DNA of 64,000 nucleotides from Klebsiella quasivariicola (GTDB lineage Bacteria > Pseudomonadota > Gammaproteobacteria > Enterobacterales > Enterobacteriaceae), in contig NZ_CP022823.1 of NCBI RefSeq assembly GCF_002269255.1, positions 3,658,001-3,722,000 on the forward strand, written 5' to 3'. Below, one piece after another: positions 44,268 through 53,199 of the stretch. Position numbers and translations under genes: made by a program. The notes under the pieces are model-generated. The model was given only the letters and a program-made list of their open reading frames with translations, did no database searches and was not told where the DNA came from. The stretch's first letter is position 1, and the number at the start of each line of letters is the position of its first letter.

Positions 44268-46550
44268 ATGTCCGAGCTTAATGAAAAGTTAGCCACAGCC
44301 TGGGAAGGTTTTGCGAAAGGTGACTGGCAGAATGAAGTCAACGTCCGTGACTTTATTCAGAAAAACTACACCCCATATGAAGGTGACGAATCCTTCCTGG
44401 CTGGCGCGACTGAAGCGACCACCAAGCTGTGGGACAGCGTAATGGAAGGTGTAAAACAGGAAAACCGCACTCACGCGCCTGTTGATTTCGACACAGCCCT
44501 CGCTTCCACTATTACCTCTCACGACGCAGGCTACATCGAGAAAGGTCTGGAAAAAATCGTTGGTCTGCAGACCGAAGCACCGCTGAAACGTGCGATCATC
44601 CCGTTCGGTGGTATCAAAATGGTTGAAGGTTCCTGCAAAGCGTACAATCGCGAGCTGGACCCGATGCTGAAAAAAATCTTCACTGAATACCGTAAAACCC
44701 ACAACCAGGGTGTTTTCGATGTCTATACCCCGGACATCCTGCGCTGCCGTAAATCCGGCGTGCTGACCGGTCTGCCGGATGCTTACGGCCGTGGTCGTAT
44801 CATCGGTGACTACCGTCGCGTTGCGCTGTACGGTATCGACTTCCTGATGAAAGACAAATTCGCCCAGTTCAACTCTCTGCAGGCGAAACTGGAAAGCGGC
44901 GAAGATCTGGAAGCAACCATTCGTCTGCGCGAAGAAATCGCTGAACAGCACCGCGCACTGGGCCAGATCAAAGAGATGGCAGCTAAATATGGCTACGACA
45001 TCTCCGGCCCGGCGACTACCGCTCAGGAAGCAATCCAGTGGACCTACTTCGGTTACCTGGCTGCCGTTAAATCTCAGAACGGCGCAGCAATGTCCTTCGG
45101 TCGTACCTCCAGCTTCCTGGATATCTACATCGAACGTGACCTGCAGGCTGGTAAAATCACCGAGCAAGACGCGCAGGAAATGGTTGACCACCTGGTCATG
45201 AAACTGCGTATGGTTCGCTTCCTGCGTACCCCGGAATATGATGAACTGTTCTCCGGCGACCCGATTTGGGCAACCGAATCCATCGGTGGTATGGGCGTTG
45301 ATGGCCGTACTCTGGTCACCAAAAACAGCTTCCGCTTCCTGAACACCCTGTACACCATGGGGCCGTCTCCGGAGCCGAACATCACCATCCTGTGGTCTGA
45401 AAAACTGCCGCTGAGCTTCAAGAAATTCGCCGCGAAAGTGTCCATCGATACCTCTTCTCTGCAGTATGAGAACGATGACCTGATGCGTCCGGACTTCAAC
45501 AACGACGACTACGCTATCGCATGCTGCGTCAGCCCGATGGTTGTTGGTAAGCAAATGCAGTTCTTCGGTGCTCGCGCTAACCTCGCGAAAACCATGCTGT
45601 ACGCTATCAACGGCGGCGTGGATGAAAAACTGAAAATGCAGGTGGGTCCGAAATCTGAGCCGATCAAAGGCGACGTCCTGAACTTCGACGAAGTGATGGA
45701 ACGCATGGATCACTTCATGGACTGGCTGGCTAAACAGTATGTCACCGCCCTGAACATCATCCACTACATGCACGACAAGTACAGCTACGAAGCCTCTCTG
45801 ATGGCGCTGCACGACCGTGACGTTATCCGCACCATGGCGTGTGGTATCGCTGGTCTGTCCGTTGCGGCTGACTCCCTGTCTGCTATCAAATATGCGAAAG
45901 TTAAACCGATTCGTGATGAAGACGGTCTGGCTATCGACTTCGAAATCGAAGGCGAATACCCACAGTTTGGTAACAACGATGCTCGCGTCGATGACATGGC
46001 CGTTGACCTGGTTGAACGTTTCATGAAGAAAATTCAGAAACTGCACACCTACCGTAACGCTATCCCGACTCAGTCTGTTCTGACCATCACCTCTAACGTC
46101 GTGTATGGTAAGAAAACCGGTAACACCCCAGACGGTCGTCGCGCTGGCGCGCCGTTCGGACCAGGTGCTAACCCAATGCACGGCCGTGACCAGAAAGGTG
46201 CTGTTGCCTCTCTGACCTCCGTAGCTAAACTGCCGTTTGCTTACGCGAAAGATGGTATCTCTTATACCTTCTCTATCGTACCGAACGCGCTGGGTAAAGA
46301 TGACGAAGTTCGTAAGACCAACCTGGCGGGCCTGATGGATGGTTACTTCCATCATGAAGCGTCCATCGAAGGTGGTCAGCACCTGAACGTGAACGTCATG
46401 AACCGCGAAATGCTGCTCGACGCGATGGAAAACCCGGAAAAATATCCGCAGCTGACCATCCGCGTATCTGGCTACGCTGTACGTTTTAACTCCCTGACTA
46501 AAGAACAGCAGCAGGACGTTATTACCCGTACCTTCACTCAGACCATGTAA
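44268..46550 (+). CDS. pflB: Pyruvate formate-lyase 1
   Basis: PflB is the oxygen-sensitive glycyl-radical enzyme that converts pyruvate and CoA to acetyl-CoA and formate. It is 760 residues. The catalytic cysteines are in Y-A-I-A-C-C-V-S-P-M (419/420 counting Met1). The radical glycine is G735 in V-S-G-Y-A-V-R-F. Codon use is strongly biased, which explains the long spurious frame on the other strand. An intrinsic terminator follows and pflA starts about 190 bases later. Confidence 0.97.
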   Translation: MSELNEKLATAWEGFAKGDWQNEVNVRDFIQKNYTPYEGDESFLAGATEATTKLWDSVMEGVKQENRTHAPVDFDTALASTITSHDAGYIEKGLEKIVGLQTEAPLKRAIIPFGGIKMVEGSCKAYNRELDPMLKKIFTEYRKTHNQGVFDVYTPDILRCRKSGVLTGLPDAYGRGRIIGDYRRVALYGIDFLMKDKFAQFNSLQAKLESGEDLEATIRLREEIAEQHRALGQIKEMAAKYGYDISGPATTAQEAIQWTYFGYLAAVKSQNGAAMSFGRTSSFLDIYIERDLQAGKITEQDAQEMVDHLVMKLRMVRFLRTPEYDELFSGDPIWATESIGGMGVDGRTLVTKNSFRFLNTLYTMGPSPEPNITILWSEKLPLSFKKFAAKVSIDTSSLQYENDDLMRPDFNNDDYAIACCVSPMVVGKQMQFFGARANLAKTMLYAINGGVDEKLKMQVGPKSEPIKGDVLNFDEVMERMDHFMDWLAKQYVTALNIIHYMHDKYSYEASLMALHDRDVIRTMACGIAGLSVAADSLSAIKYAKVKPIRDEDGLAIDFEIEGEYPQFGNNDARVDDMAVDLVERFMKKIQKLHTYRNAIPTQSVLTITSNVVYGKKTGNTPDGRRAGAPFGPGANPMHGRDQKGAVASLTSVAKLPFAYAKDGISYTFSIVPNALGKDDEVRKTNLAGLMDGYFHHEASIEGGQHLNVNVMNREMLLDAMENPEKYPQLTIRVSGYAVRFNSLTKEQQQDVITRTFTQTM

Positions 46551-46580
46551 TTCCCAGTCTGACTGAAAAAGCGTACAATA

Positions 46581-46607
46581 AAGGCCCCACACCAGTGGGG
46601 CCTTTTT
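46581..46607 (+). terminator. Terminator after pflB
   Basis: AAGGCCCCAC pairs with GTGGGGCCTT around ACCA, followed by T-run. Confidence 0.88.
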
Positions 46608-46742
46608 AACAAGTGCTTCCCTGCCCCAGCCTGCTTTGCCAGTTATCTATACTTTGGGTACCTGTCAAAACAGACTCGACACAGCCGCTGAGCTGTGCAC
46701 CAACACGGCCCCGGATGGGCCACATCTGGAGAAAACACCGCA

Positions 46743-47483
46743 ATGTCAGTTATTGGTCGCATTCACTCCTTTGAATCCTGTGGCACCGTCGATGGCCCGG
46801 GCATCCGTTTTATTACCTTTTTCCAGGGCTGCCTGATGCGCTGCCTGTACTGCCATAACCGTGACACCTGGGATACCCACGGCGGCAAAGAAATTACCGT
46901 TGAAGAGTTAATGAAAGAGGTGGTGACCTATCGTCACTTTATGAACGCTTCCGGCGGTGGCGTTACTGCGTCGGGCGGCGAGGCGATCCTGCAGGCGGAG
47001 TTTGTTCGCGACTGGTTCCGCGCCTGTAAAAAAGAAGGGATTCATACCTGTCTGGATACCAACGGCTTCGTCCGTCGCTACGATCCGGTTATCGACGAGC
47101 TGCTGGAAGTGACTGACCTGGTGATGTTGGATCTCAAGCAGATGAACGATGAAATCCACCAGAACCTGGTCGGCGTTTCTAACCACCGTACCCTTGAGTT
47201 TGCCCAGTATCTGGCGAAAAAGAATATCAATGTCTGGATCCGCTACGTCGTGGTTCCGGGGTGGTCAGACGATGATGACTCCGCGCATCGTCTGGGCGAA
47301 TTTACCCGCGATATGGGCAACGTCGAGAAAATCGAGCTGCTGCCCTACCATGAGCTGGGCAAACACAAATGGGTGGCGATGGGTGAAGAGTACAAGCTGG
47401 ACGGCGTCCACCCGCCGAAGAAAGAGACCATGGAGCGGGTGAAAGGTATTCTTGAGCAGTATGGTCACAAGGTGATGTACTAA
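46743..47483 (+). CDS. pflA: Pyruvate formate-lyase 1-activating enzyme
   Basis: PflA is a radical SAM enzyme that installs the glycyl radical in PflB. I chose the ATG at 46743 (M-S-V-I-G-R-I-H), giving 246 residues as in E. coli; an in-frame start at 46695 adds 16 unlikely residues. The 4Fe-4S cluster motif is C-L-M-R-C-L-Y-C at about 30-37. SAM-binding glycines follow in A-S-G-G-E-A near 76. It can be transcribed by read-through from pflB or from its own promoter. Confidence 0.96.
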   Translation: MSVIGRIHSFESCGTVDGPGIRFITFFQGCLMRCLYCHNRDTWDTHGGKEITVEELMKEVVTYRHFMNASGGGVTASGGEAILQAEFVRDWFRACKKEGIHTCLDTNGFVRRYDPVIDELLEVTDLVMLDLKQMNDEIHQNLVGVSNHRTLEFAQYLAKKNINVWIRYVVVPGWSDDDDSAHRLGEFTRDMGNVEKIELLPYHELGKHKWVAMGEEYKLDGVHPPKKETMERVKGILEQYGHKVMY

Positions 47484-47613
47484 GAGCCTCATCAGGGTCG
47501 GTGGTGCGCTTACGCCGGCCCGAAGCGACACTGGAAATCGTTCCAGCCCCGCCATTGATCCTCATGAAAAGCGCAATGCCGTCTTTGCAGTGGAAAGCAT
47601 GCGATAGAAACAG

Positions 47614-47641
47614 CTGACGTGCAGCCTTCGCTACACGTCAG
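47614..47641. terminator. Stem-loop between convergent pflA and ycaD
   Basis: CTGACGTG (47614-47621) pairs with CACGTCAG (47634-47641). The T-tract is poor, so termination by it is uncertain. Confidence 0.45.
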
Positions 47642-47646
47642 AATGG

Positions 47647-48795
47647 TTATGCGTGCGCCACCGGCGTCGGATGATGTCCGGCTTTGCGCAGCAGCGTCAG
47701 CAGATAGATAAACGACACGCTGGCGATCATGATAAACAGCAGGTTGTCGGAGAAGTTCTGCATCAGCATCGCCGTCAGAGTCGGACCCAGCAGACTACCG
47801 ATGGTATAGCTCATCAGCAGCGCCTGATTCATCGCCACCAGCTGATGGTGCTCCACTTTCTCACAGGCCCAGGCCATCGCCACCGGATACAGCGTGAAAC
47901 CGGATGCCCCAAGCACAAACAGCGCCGGCGCCATTGCCGCCTGACTAAGCATCGCCAGACAGCCGATGATCACTACAAAAACCTGCACCCGCAGCACCAG
48001 CAGGCGACCATAGCGGTCAGCCAGGCGCCCTACCGGCCACTGGCCGAGGATACCCGCACTAACCATCACCGCCATCCAGAAGCCGATACCGGCGTCGCTG
48101 ACGCCCTGATGGTTCAGCCACAGCGGCATCAGGCCATACAGCGAACCGAGGACAATACCCGAAATAATGCAGCCATTGACCCCGTGGCGCGCCTGGCGCA
48201 GCTTCAGCATCGGCCAGATACGTACCGTTTCATGTGGCTCCTCAGCCTGCCCCATAATGCGGGTAAACAGCAGCGGCAGGATCGCCGCCAGCGCCAGCCC
48301 GGTCACCCACGGCAGGACGCTCATTAAATCGGTGGGTAATTTACTGACCATCAGCTGGCCCAGCACCGTTCCGACATAATAGACCATCATATATGCCGCC
48401 AGCAGGCGACCACGGCTGCGGGAAGTCCCGCTGCAAACCAGCGCGCTTTCCACCACCACCCAGATCATTGCACAACCTACACCAGCGATAAAACGCCAGC
48501 TTAGCCACGTCCAGAAGCCAACGGTGATCCCCAGCCCTACGCAGCCGACGGCGAAAATTAACGACGCAAGATAATAGCTGCGGTTAAACCCCAGGCGTTT
48601 AATCACCCAGCCAGCCAGCAACGTACCGGCCAGGTTGCCGGTAAAATAGGATGACCCCACCATGCCGACCTGCCAGGTTGGCATATTTTCATGGGCGAGC
48701 CAGAGCGGGACGAGCGTATTCAGCACCGCTATCGCCAGGGTCAGTAAAAGCAGGCCACAGAGCAGCATTTGCACTGGCCGGGTATAGATGGTCAT
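47647..48795 (-). CDS. ycaD: YcaD, major facilitator superfamily transporter
   Basis: YcaD is a 382-residue MFS transporter whose substrate is unknown. Twelve hydrophobic helices can be traced. The start is M-T-I-Y-T-R-P-V-Q-M, and an MFS loop 8-9-like motif is seen in G-R-L-A-D-R-Y-G-R near residue 255. It is convergent with pflA. Upstream is a 275-base gap before dmsC. Confidence 0.9.
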   Translation of the reverse strand: MTIYTRPVQMLLCGLLLLTLAIAVLNTLVPLWLAHENMPTWQVGMVGSSYFTGNLAGTLLAGWVIKRLGFNRSYYLASLIFAVGCVGLGITVGFWTWLSWRFIAGVGCAMIWVVVESALVCSGTSRSRGRLLAAYMMVYYVGTVLGQLMVSKLPTDLMSVLPWVTGLALAAILPLLFTRIMGQAEEPHETVRIWPMLKLRQARHGVNGCIISGIVLGSLYGLMPLWLNHQGVSDAGIGFWMAVMVSAGILGQWPVGRLADRYGRLLVLRVQVFVVIIGCLAMLSQAAMAPALFVLGASGFTLYPVAMAWACEKVEHHQLVAMNQALLMSYTIGSLLGPTLTAMLMQNFSDNLLFIMIASVSFIYLLTLLRKAGHHPTPVAHA

Positions 48796-49030
48796 GGGTA
48801 AAAAACCGTGAGGAATGTTCAGATCGCGAGCGCATCATGCCACCGCTAAAAACATTGTCAATCCACCTGAAATCAGGCCTGACGCGGTTTTGCAGGGCAC
48901 GATAGAAGTTTTTTATCCACAGAAGGGGGAAAGGTGAGGCAACAGATAATACGCTGTTGTTTTTCTTAATTTATTAATAAATCCCGGCGTTAATTACAGT
49001 CGAAAAATTTCATCTATCGACAGCACGTTT

Positions 49031-49064
49031 TCATCATGCCGGCACGCCTGCGCCGGCATGATGA
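49031..49064. repeat. Perfect 13-bp inverted repeat after dmsC
   Basis: TCATCATGCCGGC (49031-49043) and GCCGGCATGATGA (49052-49064) form a perfect stem around an eight-base loop, seven bases after the dmsC stop. No T-run follows on the dmsC strand, so it may protect the mRNA 3' end or be part of a terminator needing other factors. Confidence 0.7.
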
Positions 49065-49070
49065 CGCCGA

Positions 49071-49934
49071 TTAACTGGCGACAGCCATCCCCACGGTCAT
49101 ATGCAGACCATAGAATACGCCGCGGCCAATCATCTCGCCCGCCAGCACCAGAACAAAGGCCAGGCCGAGCAGCGAAACCGCCGGTTTACGCCCACGAAGC
49201 TGCGGCACACACCAGCAGGCCAGGGCCAGCGCCAACAGCACCACGCGCCAGGCCATAAGCGCGCCGTAATCTGGCACCAGGCTGGAGGCCTGCTGGATTG
49301 AGCTGCGGATGGTAGAGAGCTCACTCCCCTGCATCAGCACCACAATCATACTGACCAGCAGCGCCAGCAAAGTCACCACCGGCAGAAGGCGCAGCGCCCA
49401 ACCGTCAACACCTGCGACGCGCAGCAGCAGGTAGCCCAACAGTGGACCGCCGATAAACAGCGTCAGGAAGAAGCTCAGCGGCGTCCAGACGGTGTACCAG
49501 GTCGGCACCGTGTCGATGGTGTTGTAGACCCGCACCATCATCCAGACGAAGATCACGCCCAGCACCATGGTCACCACCAGCCACAGGCTACGCAAACTGG
49601 CTGGCAACTTTTTGAACACCGCCAGCAGCCAGCCAATTCCGCCGACGGCGAAGAAGATCGCCCCGCTGGCTATTTCATTACTCAGCGATGAAGCCCCCAC
49701 ACGATTGAGCGAGTTAAAGGCCCGTAGCGGTGAACCGAGATGCATCGTCGAGGCAACAAAACCGATCCCCATCAATACCCACAGGCCGAACATGCTCCCC
49801 ACGACGCGCTGCTCCTGCTCACGGGAAAGTTTGCCCGTCATCAGCGCCAGCGCCAGGACGATAAAGCCGCCCACGACGCACTGGCCAAAGACTGTAAAGA
49901 TCATCAGCGGCCATTCATGCCATCCGTTACCCAT
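49071..49934 (-). CDS. dmsC: DMSO reductase membrane anchor DmsC
   Basis: DmsC anchors the DmsAB complex and oxidises menaquinol. I chose the ATG at 49934 (M-G-N-G-W-H-E-W-P-L-M), giving 287 residues as in E. coli. Eight hydrophobic helices are visible. It begins one base after the dmsB stop (TGA-G-ATG). Confidence 0.95.
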   Translation of the reverse strand: MGNGWHEWPLMIFTVFGQCVVGGFIVLALALMTGKLSREQEQRVVGSMFGLWVLMGIGFVASTMHLGSPLRAFNSLNRVGASSLSNEIASGAIFFAVGGIGWLLAVFKKLPASLRSLWLVVTMVLGVIFVWMMVRVYNTIDTVPTWYTVWTPLSFFLTLFIGGPLLGYLLLRVAGVDGWALRLLPVVTLLALLVSMIVVLMQGSELSTIRSSIQQASSLVPDYGALMAWRVVLLALALACWCVPQLRGRKPAVSLLGLAFVLVLAGEMIGRGVFYGLHMTVGMAVAS

Positions 49935-49935
49935 C

Positions 49936-50553
49936 TCACACCTCCTTCGGATTCGCCAGGTAACCGGTGGTATCACCACACGGCCGGGCATTGGCGTTAG
50001 GTTTGATCACAATGCTCGGCCGGGTGAAATGCGCCGACGGCAGCGGCGCCACCGCGGCCAGCTGGCCGTGCTTTGCGCGCAGCTCGGCAATCGGACCGAA
50101 ATCGAGCGCCCGCAGCGGGCAGGACTCGACGCAGATCGGTTTTTTCCCCTCGGCGACGCGCTCATGGCAGCCATCGCACTTGGTCATATGGCCTTTGTCG
50201 GCGTTGTACTGCGGCGCGCCATACGGACAGGCCATATGGCAGTAGCGGCAGCCAATACAGACATCTTCGTTGACCACCACAAAACCATCTTCGCGCTTGT
50301 GCATTGCGCCGCTCGGACAAACCTTGGTACAGGCCGGATCTTCGCAGTGGTTGCAGGCGATGGAGAGGTAATAAGCAAAAACGTTCTGCTGCCAGACACC
50401 GTTGTCTTCCTGCCAGTCACCGCCGGCATACTCATAGATGCGGCGGAAACTGACCTCCGGGGTCAGGTTCTTGTAGTCCTTACAGGCCAGTTCGCAGGTC
50501 TTGCAACCGGTGCAACGGGCGGAATCAATAAAAAATCCATACTGAGTTGTCAT
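49936..50553 (-). CDS. dmsB: DMSO reductase iron-sulfur subunit DmsB
   Basis: DmsB carries electrons from DmsC to DmsA through four 4Fe-4S clusters. The 205-residue chain has four cysteine groups: C-T-G-C-K-T-C-E-L-A-C near 14-24, C-N-H-C-E-D-P-A-C near 67, C-I-G-C-R-Y-C-H near 99, and C-D-G-C-H with C-V-E-S-C near 126 and 141. It lies 10 bases after dmsA. Confidence 0.96.
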   Translation of the reverse strand: MTTQYGFFIDSARCTGCKTCELACKDYKNLTPEVSFRRIYEYAGGDWQEDNGVWQQNVFAYYLSIACNHCEDPACTKVCPSGAMHKREDGFVVVNEDVCIGCRYCHMACPYGAPQYNADKGHMTKCDGCHERVAEGKKPICVESCPLRALDFGPIAELRAKHGQLAAVAPLPSAHFTRPSIVIKPNANARPCGDTTGYLANPKEV

Positions 50554-50563
50554 CGGTTACTCC

Positions 50564-53002
50564 TTACAGCTTCTCAACCTGAACGAGGTTGGTATGCGAC
50601 GGGTTCCCCTTCGCCAGCGGCGACGGACGCTGGGTAGTCAGCACATTAATGCTGCCCGCCTGATCCACGCGCGAGGCGTCCGGGTTATACCAGGCCCCTT
50701 CCCCCAGCGCGACAACGCCGGGCATCATGCGCGGCGTTACTTTCGCTTCGATATGCACTTCACCACGGTCGTTGAAGATGCGAATGCGATCGCCGTTGGC
50801 AATGCCGCGCTTGCGGGCGTCGATGGGGTTAATCCACATCTCCTGCCGACAGGCGGCCTTCAGCACATCAACGTTGCCGTAGGTCGAGTGAACGCGCGAT
50901 TTATAGTGGAAGCCGGTTAACTGAAGCGGGTATTTCGCCGTCAGCGGGTCGTTATAGTTTTCGAAGCCCGGGGTGTATATCGGCAACGGATCGATGACAT
51001 CCCCTTCCGGCAGTTCCCAGGTGGCGGCGATTTTCGCCAGCGCCTGCGAATAGATTTCAATCTTGCCCGACGGCGTGGTCAGCGGATTGGCCTGCGGATC
51101 CTCGCGGAAGGCTTTGTAGGCCACATGGTGTCCTTGCGGATCGCGCTGCTTATAAATGCCCTGCTGGCGGAAGGTGTCGAAATCCGGCAGGTTGGGCATC
51201 GCTTTACGCGACTGCTCATACAGATAGCGCATCCACCCTTCCTGGGTACGGCCTTCAGTAAACTTCTCTTCCACGCCGAGGCGCTTAGCCAGCTCGGTGG
51301 TCATCTCATAGATGGTTTTGCATTCGAAACGCGGTTTGATGGCCTGATCGGCAAAGATGACATAGGACATGTTGCCGCAGGAAGCATCCAGCGCGAAATC
51401 CATCTGCTCGGAGGCAGTGCAGTCCGGCAGCAGAATATCGGCGTATTTCGCTGACGAAGTCATATGGCAGTCGATGACTACAATCATCTCGCACTTCTTG
51501 TCGTCCTGCAGGATCTCGTGAGTACGGTTGATCTCGGAGTGTTGGTTGATCAGACAGTTGCCCGCATAGTTCCAGATCATTTTGATCGGCACGTCGAGCT
51601 TATCTTTACCACGCACCCCGTCACGCAACGCGGTCATTTCCGGACCGCGTTCAATCGCATCGGTCCACATAAACATCGAGATGCTGGTCTGAACCGGATT
51701 CTCCAGCGTCGGCATGCGCTCAAACGGCAGGCTGTAGGAGCCCTCGCGCGCGCCGCTGTTGCCGCCGTTGATCCCGACGTTACCCGTCAGGATAGCCAGC
51801 ATCGAGATAGCCCGGGTGGCGATTTCGCCGTTGGCGTGACGCTGCGGGCCCCAGCCCTGGCTGATATAGGCCGGTTTGGCGGTGGCAATTTCGCGCGCCA
51901 GTTTAACAATGCGTTCGCGCGGAATACCGGTAATCGTCGAGGCCCACTCCGGCGTTTTGGCGATACCATCAGCGCCCTGGCCAAGAATGTAAGCTTTGTA
52001 GTGACCATTGGCTGGCGCATCGGCGGGCAAAGTTTTCTCGTCGTATCCCACGCAGTATTTATCAAGGAACGGCTGATCGACCAGATTCTCGGTGATCATC
52101 ACCCACGCCAGACCCGATACCAGCGCCGCATCGGTACCGGGGCGAATCGGGATCCACTCATCTTCGCGCCCGGCGCCGGTATCGGTATAGCGCGGGTCGA
52201 TGATGATCATGCGGGCATTAGATTTCTGCCGCGCCTGCTCAAGGTAGTAGGTCACCCCGCCGCCGCTCATCCGCGTTTCGCCGGGGTTATTGCCGAACAG
52301 CACCACCAGCTGGCTGTTTTCAATATCCGACGGGCTATTGCCGTCGGCCCAGCCGCCGTAGGTATAATTGAGGCCCTCGGCAATCTGCGCTGACGAGTAA
52401 TCGCCGTAGTGGTTGAGATAGCCGCCGCAGCAGTTCATCAGGCGGGCAATCAGCGTTTTGCCCGGCGGCCAGGAACGAGTCAGCGTCCCGCCGAGCGTAC
52501 CGGTGCCGTAGTTCAGATAGATAGATTCATTGCCGTACTCTTTAATCAGCCGCTGCGTAGTGCTGGCGATGATATCGAAGGCCTTTTCCCAGCTGATTTG
52601 CTCGAATTTCCCTTCACCGCGTTTACCAACGCGCTTCATCGGGTACTTCAGGCGATCCGGATTATAGACACGACGGCGCATCGAGCGGCCGCGCAGACAA
52701 GCGCGAACCTGATGCAGGCCATCGTAGTTGTCATCGCCGGTATTATCGGTTTCTACGTACTTAATCGCATCATCCACCACGTGCATACGCAGCGGGCAGC
52801 GGCTACCGCAGTTGACAGTGCAGGCGCTCCAGACCACCTTCTCGCTGGTCGGGGCAGGCGTATCTGCGGCATGCGCCATCCGGGTAAAGGGTAACGTTAG
52901 TGCGTTGCTGGCCAGCGCCAGGCCGCCAATCGCCGTGGTTTTCATTAAACCACGGCGGCTTACCTCAGCAGCCAGTAAAGCATCGGGGGCTTTAATTTTC
53001 AT
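50564..53002 (-). CDS. dmsA: DMSO reductase molybdopterin catalytic subunit DmsA
   Basis: DmsA reduces dimethyl sulfoxide and related S- and N-oxides in anaerobic respiration. It is 812 residues, near the 814 of E. coli. The Tat signal has S-R-R-G-L-M-K near residue 15 and ends A-H-A near 45. The cluster region is C-T-V-N-C-G-S-R-C near 61-69 and C-L-R-G-R near 103. The molybdopterin domains follow. The promoter carries a FNR-like box at 53136-53149. Confidence 0.96.
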   Translation of the reverse strand: MKIKAPDALLAAEVSRRGLMKTTAIGGLALASNALTLPFTRMAHAADTPAPTSEKVVWSACTVNCGSRCPLRMHVVDDAIKYVETDNTGDDNYDGLHQVRACLRGRSMRRRVYNPDRLKYPMKRVGKRGEGKFEQISWEKAFDIIASTTQRLIKEYGNESIYLNYGTGTLGGTLTRSWPPGKTLIARLMNCCGGYLNHYGDYSSAQIAEGLNYTYGGWADGNSPSDIENSQLVVLFGNNPGETRMSGGGVTYYLEQARQKSNARMIIIDPRYTDTGAGREDEWIPIRPGTDAALVSGLAWVMITENLVDQPFLDKYCVGYDEKTLPADAPANGHYKAYILGQGADGIAKTPEWASTITGIPRERIVKLAREIATAKPAYISQGWGPQRHANGEIATRAISMLAILTGNVGINGGNSGAREGSYSLPFERMPTLENPVQTSISMFMWTDAIERGPEMTALRDGVRGKDKLDVPIKMIWNYAGNCLINQHSEINRTHEILQDDKKCEMIVVIDCHMTSSAKYADILLPDCTASEQMDFALDASCGNMSYVIFADQAIKPRFECKTIYEMTTELAKRLGVEEKFTEGRTQEGWMRYLYEQSRKAMPNLPDFDTFRQQGIYKQRDPQGHHVAYKAFREDPQANPLTTPSGKIEIYSQALAKIAATWELPEGDVIDPLPIYTPGFENYNDPLTAKYPLQLTGFHYKSRVHSTYGNVDVLKAACRQEMWINPIDARKRGIANGDRIRIFNDRGEVHIEAKVTPRMMPGVVALGEGAWYNPDASRVDQAGSINVLTTQRPSPLAKGNPSHTNLVQVEKL

Positions 53003-53135
53003 GGATACTCGCTTTGGTTGCTCACAATAAACTGATAAGCGCTATATAGTCATATATATAATGCTTTGAAATATTATTGGTTTTTTATGCTGATTTAATC
53101 CAAAGGGAGTATCACTGCATTCGTAGAATGGATTA

Positions 53136-53149
53136 TTGCCCGGTATCAA
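53136..53149 (-). promoter_or_regulatory. Putative FNR box of dmsABC
   Basis: Read on the minus strand this is TTGAT-ACCG-GGCAA, a strong half-site plus a partial one, about 140 bases before the dmsA start. E. coli dmsA has nearly the same sequence (TTGATACCGAACAA) as its FNR site. Confidence 0.65.
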
Positions 53150-53160
53150 TAAGGGCGTAA

Positions 53161-53184
53161 AAAAAGCGCCCGCAGGCGCTTTTA
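53161..53184. terminator. Terminator between serS and dmsA promoter
   Basis: AAGCGCC pairs with GGCGCTT around CGCA, with A-run before and T-run after. It closes serS on the minus strand. Confidence 0.85.
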
Positions 53185-53199
53185 GGGAGAGAGAAACGT

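Noticed and set aside
44289..46592. A 767-codon open frame antisense to pflB
   Set aside because: It is almost exactly opposite a highly expressed gene with strong codon bias, has no family resemblance and no separate ribosome site. Codon bias removes stops on the opposite strand.
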